Shown piece by piece: positions 20,520-23,913 of a stretch of 23,913 nt of DNA. The position numbers and the translations under genes were made by a program. Positions within the stretch are counted from its first letter, which is position 1, and each line of letters opens with the position of its first letter. A model generated the notes under the pieces. That model ran no database searches. It saw only the letters and a program-made list of their open reading frames with translations, and was not told where the DNA came from. The DNA is taken from assembly GCA_049999725.1 (NCBI GenBank), contig JBNGIS010009562.1:1-23913 (forward strand), in the 5' to 3' direction. Origin of the DNA: Haplomitrium mnioides (Eukaryota; Marchantiophyta; Haplomitriopsida; Calobryales).

Positions 20520-21171
20520 AGAAGTATTTTCTCATAGGACGTGGCTAAGTGAATTGCACACTCAAGTGTCTGGGGGTCCTAGAGCAAGACGTGCTCTGGA
20601 ATAGCACTAGGAAGTCCTTTAATAAAAAACCCAGTCTGATCATCATCAGGTCAGAGAGTTATAAGCTTGCTCACAACAACTTTAAAGCGATTGCTATAAT
20701 CTTGATTCAATTCATCGACGTACACTTTAGTGCAAAACAATTCATCTCATGCATGATCAAAATGGAAAATAGAACAAAATCTATCCATAAAAGCAGCTTG
20801 AAGATTTGGCCATGATGGTACTGCAACAACTTCACGAAATACCAATTGATGGCATCACCATTCAATGTAGTAGGCACTTAGAAATGAAGGACCTTTGCAA
20901 GATCACCCATTGCTGTTGCTAAAACAAGAAATCTATTCATATGTTTGTCTGCATCGGCATGATCTACAAACATTTGACCTGTAAATTTCTAGTAGGAGTA
21001 GCAAAAGGGTTGTGTGGGAAGAAACGCCATGGTGATAGGAACTGAAATGAGATTGGAGAAGTAAGGTAATTGGAAGGGTGGGAGAGGTGCCGGTTGTGAA
21101 AGTGTAGGAACTTGGACACTACGACAGGAGTGGTGCTCTGATCGAGTAGAGGAGACGAAAGGTTGCCTCAT
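20520..21171 (-). pseudogene. gag: Gag capsid of the second gypsy element
   Basis: The first ATG of the frame is at 21171-21169. The N-terminus is Pro-rich, then KFTGQMFVDHADADKHMNRF (an FxGxxxxDAxxHxxRF-type capsid start), with TAG at 20991-20989 and TAA at 20880-20878. A one-base frameshift near 20812 joins GDAINWYF to SWPNLQAAFMDRF, the WxxLxxxFxxRF core of Retrotrans_gag. It continues through VDELNQDYSNRFK and FFIKGLPSAIPEHV to DPQTLECAIHLATSYE, which match the usual end of the domain. Stops at 20749-20747, 20653-20651 and 20581-20579 are CGA-to-TGA or CAG-to-TAG type. The family match is clear; the gene is dead. Confidence 0.9.
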
Positions 21172-21445
21172 ACAAACACGGATTAAGGTGTGTTTCAAAC
21201 AACAAAATTAAAAATCCAAACATCCCTCTGATTGCCATGGAAGAAGAGGGGGAGAATACAAGCAACAATCAAGTCTGGACTTTGGCCGCTATCGCAATAG
21301 GAAAAAGTAGAGTGTGGCACTCAAAGAGAAGGATCGTAAAAGTAATCTCGAGGTCTAATCCAACATGTTAATATGAGTCGATAATAAAGAACCGGTTTTG
21401 TTTTGGTTTTCAATTGTATAATAAGAAAAGGAGAAAGGGGTGTCT
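21172..21445 (-). other. Leader region upstream of the second gag, no gene
   Basis: Upstream of the minus-strand gag start I see no ORF with coding character. It is presumably untranslated leader or LTR of the second element, but no PBS or LTR end could be recognised. Confidence 0.4.
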
Positions 21446-21672
21446 GAGCATTGCAAGTGAGAAAAGGCACAAAGGAGGCTATCTCAATATGAGGGAGAGA
21501 GGCTAATGCAATATCAGACAAATAAGGCTAGCGCAACTTAGAGGAGAGGAGGCTATTGCAAGTTTGAGCAACGAGGCTTACCTAATTTTCAGAAAAAGAG
21601 GTCAACGCAATATTGAAGAAAATGCTACTACAATTTAGAGGAGGAGAGGTTATTGCAAATTTTCATCAAACA
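21446..21672 (+). repeat. Minisatellite, 24-25-bp units, about 9 copies
   Basis: A GGCTATTGCAA-like core recurs at 21477, 21501, 21526, 21551, 21575, 21600, 21623 and 21648, spacing 23-25 bp, with a weaker copy near 21448. Between cores lie purine-rich GAGGAGAG-like bases. Low open-frame content; not coding. Confidence 0.8.
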
Positions 21673-22870
21673 GAGACAACATCCGTCAAAACTAATGCAA
21701 TTCTTAGTAAGGCAAAGATGAAGCAATAACTACAAAGCAAGCATTGAAAACTAATAAGAGAAAAGACCAAGAAAACAAGGCAAGACAAGGCTCTTTTGAT
21801 AGAAAAAAAGCAATCGAAGGCGTTCACGGGTCACGACAGTGATATCTTCAAAGCTCAACGAGTCCAAAGGTATCCAAGTGACTAACCACCACAAAGTGTC
21901 AACTATCTCTAACTACATGTGATGCATAAACAATGAAAGATCCATGTCACATGTAATAGACAACATTGGAGGAAGTAGTAAGTCAATGGAGTATTCCATC
22001 GATATGTAAAGAACAAATATCAACGAGGAATCTTTGTAGGCCTTTTGAGATGAAGTAAACACAAAGGATAATCTTATGCAATGAGGTTATGATCGGTGTC
22101 TTCAGATTGTAAATGGGAATGAGAATAACAAGAATACGCTAGAGACTACCACAAGTAGGGCAACTGTGACTCTTTACGCATATAAGATGATACATGGGTG
22201 GAAGACGTAGCGATCCATAGTCTCAAGAAATCTGATAGCCAATAATGCTCAACTCACCAACCAACAACGTAAATCAAATGGCCAAAAATTTAGCTTGTGC
22301 AACTTAGGCTAAAATCCACATAACTCGAATGAACCCTTACAAACACAAACAAGAGGTAATACAAAACACAGAGCAAGACTTCTTTTTTATTAGACAGAGT
22401 CATTTTTCTTATGTTTGGGACATTAACATGGTACGTACATCAAGAAAAACACATACACACAAAGAGGCAAGCCCATTCTTCTAATGTTGATCTTTTGTTT
22501 CTTGCCTCAATGTCCAGATATTTCATCACGTAAGATGCCATGGACAATAGAAACTATCACATTGATGTAGAGAACGGAACTCACACATATATACTTACTA
22601 ACCAAACAAAAACATAAAGAAGTCGCCATCGGAGCAACTCAATAAACCTTGAAGTAGACTTGTCAATAGCACAAACCCTCCATAAAAGATGTACAAGAGG
22701 TCAATTCATACATCCTTCCAAGCAGACTTGACACCTTTACTTCACTACCACATACAATAGGAATCCTCTTTTTCTTATTTTGCACTATCTCATCTTCTTC
22801 TCATCGAGAATAACCTTAAACAACCGCTACTTTGAACCACGAACCACTACTGAGTTCCTATTTAACTTGG
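21673..22870. other. Unannotated non-coding stretch
   Basis: No ORF with coding character, repeat, RNA gene or terminus was recognised on either strand. It is A-rich on the + strand. It could be leader, LTR or flank of the second gypsy element. Confidence 0.5.
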
Positions 22871-23150
22871 TAGTCGAATTTTTTTTCTGGTGATTTGGCA
22901 TTCAAAACCATCAAATTTATGACTAAAATCTTCATTTCCAAAAAGCAAATTCGTTTTTTATAAACAAAAAATGTATATTTTACATTGAGATTATATTTCA
23001 AATATTTATTTGTAGAAAACAACTTAAAAAACAAACATTTTGGTTCTTCAAATATTTTATAAAATTTTGATATTATTAAGAATAAACTAAATTAGTCATA
23101 AATGAAATAAAACATATATCTTTTGGTGTAAAAAACTACAGGAAAATGTA
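22871..23150. other. AT-rich block
   Basis: Strongly AT-rich (clearly above its surroundings) with many A and T runs, such as TTTTTTT at 22880 and AAATATTTTATAAAATTTTG around 23050. No gene. Such blocks can be matrix-attachment or low-complexity spacer DNA; nothing here decides. Confidence 0.55.
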
Positions 23151-23169
23151 AATGTCCAGTCGGGTAAGG

Positions 23170-23480
23170 ACTTTGAACTTGACTTTGAGCATCATAGCTA
23201 GCAAATCTTATGCAAGCATAGACTCCAATCAGAACTGTAAAGCCTATGCACGCATAGACTACGAACAAGAGTCCTAAATCTTATGTGTGCTTAGACTCTG
23301 AACAAGAACAATGAAGCTATGCACGCATGTTCTTTGAGCTAGAATCCTAAAGCCATTACACGCCAAGATTCTAAATAAGAACCTTGTAGCCTATGCACGC
23401 ATAGACATTGAACAAGAACCCTTTGACCAACAGGTGCAGGGAATTTGAACAATAACCTTACAGCTTAAGCGCGTAGGGAA
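23170..23480 (+). repeat. Minisatellite, 36-37-bp units, about 8 copies, with a palindromic core
   Basis: The core CTATGCACGCATAG (6-base inverted arms around AC) is perfect in the units at about 23245 and 23392 and degenerate elsewhere. Core positions 23211, 23247, 23284, 23320, 23357 and 23394 are 36-37 bp apart. Weaker copies follow near 23435 and 23466. Units also share ACTCTGAACAAGAACCCTAA-like spacers. Not coding. Confidence 0.82.
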
Positions 23481-23520
23481 TTCCATCAAGACACTAAACA
23501 ATGTGCAAAGACTCCAAATC

Positions 23521-23603
23521 ATTCTTAGGCTAGTAATTGAGTTCAAACCATTCTTAGACTATCAATTGAGTCAACTTATTCTTAGGTGCAATAAACTGAA
23601 TCA
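23521..23603 (+). repeat. Short tandem repeat, 28-29-bp units, 3 copies
   Basis: ATTCTTAG starts at 23521, 23550 and 23578, each followed by a CTAGTAATTGAGTTCAAACC-like remainder. The third copy is the most diverged. Confidence 0.75.
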
Positions 23604-23679
23604 TGATGAAAAGACTTGAAATAGATTGAAAGAGCAACAAGATGAAACTTTGGCAAAGAAGGATTTGGAAAAAATAAAT

Positions 23680-23913
23680 TTTATTATTGATGCAAAGTGT
23701 ACAAAGAGGTCCTCAGACTCTATCCCTTTTGGGAGGAACTGTCTCATCTAAATCTACAAGCTGAGCATCTGTAGCCGCTAGAGAATCCTATCAAGAATTT
23801 CTAGTCCCCGATATTACAACAGAGTTACCAGAAGCACCTGCAATACCAAGAGGAGTAGGTTCCTTGTGGTAAGCAAAAACTATCTGTGACTCAGTCACAT
23901 CGGATGGCAAGGA
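23680..23913 (-). pseudogene. Coding-like fragment at the right edge, unidentified
   Basis: Read on the minus strand from 23913, a frame continues for about 70 codons with only a TGA-TAG pair near 23794-23789 and a TGA near 23717. It includes HKEPTPLGIAGASGNSVVIS and LVDLDETVPPKRDRV, which have a protein-like composition, then reaches an AATAAAATTT-type polyadenylation-like string near 23690-23680. It may be the C-terminus of another decayed transposon or gene, continuing outside the window. I do not recognise the family and the open frame could be chance. Confidence 0.3.

Larger units (their letters stand above)
18228..21171 (-). mobile_element. Second Ty3/gypsy element, 5' part only (gag to protease), decayed
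   Basis: Reading the minus strand from 21171 down: gag capsid, two zinc knuckles, a Pro/Gln-rich linker and a protease. RT, RNase H and integrase are absent because the satellite array begins at 18227. It is a different family from the nested element: its capsid has the HADADKHMNRFLVLATAMG and GDAINWYF pattern and it is less GC-rich. In-frame stops (TGA at 20747 and 20651, TAG at 20579, TGA at 19072, TAG at 18952, TGA at 18820 and 18478) are each explained by one transition. No LTR could be delimited on the upstream (higher coordinate) side. Confidence 0.9.

Noticed and set aside
21128-21142. tRNA-Met type primer site (ATCAGAGC on the minus strand) for the second element
   Set aside because: Only the ATCAGAGC part matches, the TGGT start is absent, and it falls inside the gag frame downstream of its first ATG.

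Overview
The window looks like repeat-rich nuclear DNA from a land plant. No intact host gene, rRNA, tRNA or CRISPR array was found. The plant assignment rests on a Ty3/gypsy LTR retrotransposon with plant-type gag, protease, RT-RNase H and integrase blocks, a second gypsy relic with a plant-type gag, long tandem repeats, and heavy C-to-T / G-to-A decay of the kind expected from deamination of methylated cytosine. The species cannot be fixed. A large, retroelement-rich genome (for example a gymnosperm, fern or lycophyte) is a guess.

Layout. (1) 1-819: an AT-rich reading frame broken by only two TAA codons, unidentified, whose end runs into the first satellite monomer. (2) About 751-1895 and 13845-18227: one tandem array of a roughly 118-bp monomer (with a 106-bp variant), about 48 copies in all, split in two by an insertion. 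(3) 1896-13844: a complete-length but dead Ty3/gypsy element of 11,949 bp. It has very long LTRs (3128 and 3026 bp) with TGTCA/TGACA termini, a primer binding site resembling the complement of tRNA-Asn, then gag, protease, RT, RNase H and integrase on the + strand. No chromodomain is visible. A near-perfect 5-bp target duplication (CATGA/AATGA) flanks it. (4) 18228-21171, minus strand: the 5' part (gag, zinc knuckles, protease) of a different Ty3/gypsy element, cut off at the satellite border before any RT. (5) 21172-23913: non-coding DNA with a 25-bp minisatellite, an AT-rich block, a 36-37-bp repeat with a palindromic core, a 28-29-bp repeat, and a coding-like scrap on the minus strand at the right edge.

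History inferred from the nesting: the satellite array existed first. The long-LTR element inserted into one monomer, and its LTRs then diverged by roughly 10% in a hand-aligned 300-bp stretch, mostly by transitions. Most in-frame stops in both gypsy elements are explained by single transitions (CAG/CAA to TAG/TAA, CGA to TGA, TGG to TAG). The same decay removed both aspartates of the RT YxDD-type box and one RNase H aspartate. The window therefore records repeat nesting and decay rather than a working gene system. The least explained items are the 118/106-bp satellite, the left-edge reading frame, and the hierarchical subrepeats inside the LTRs.
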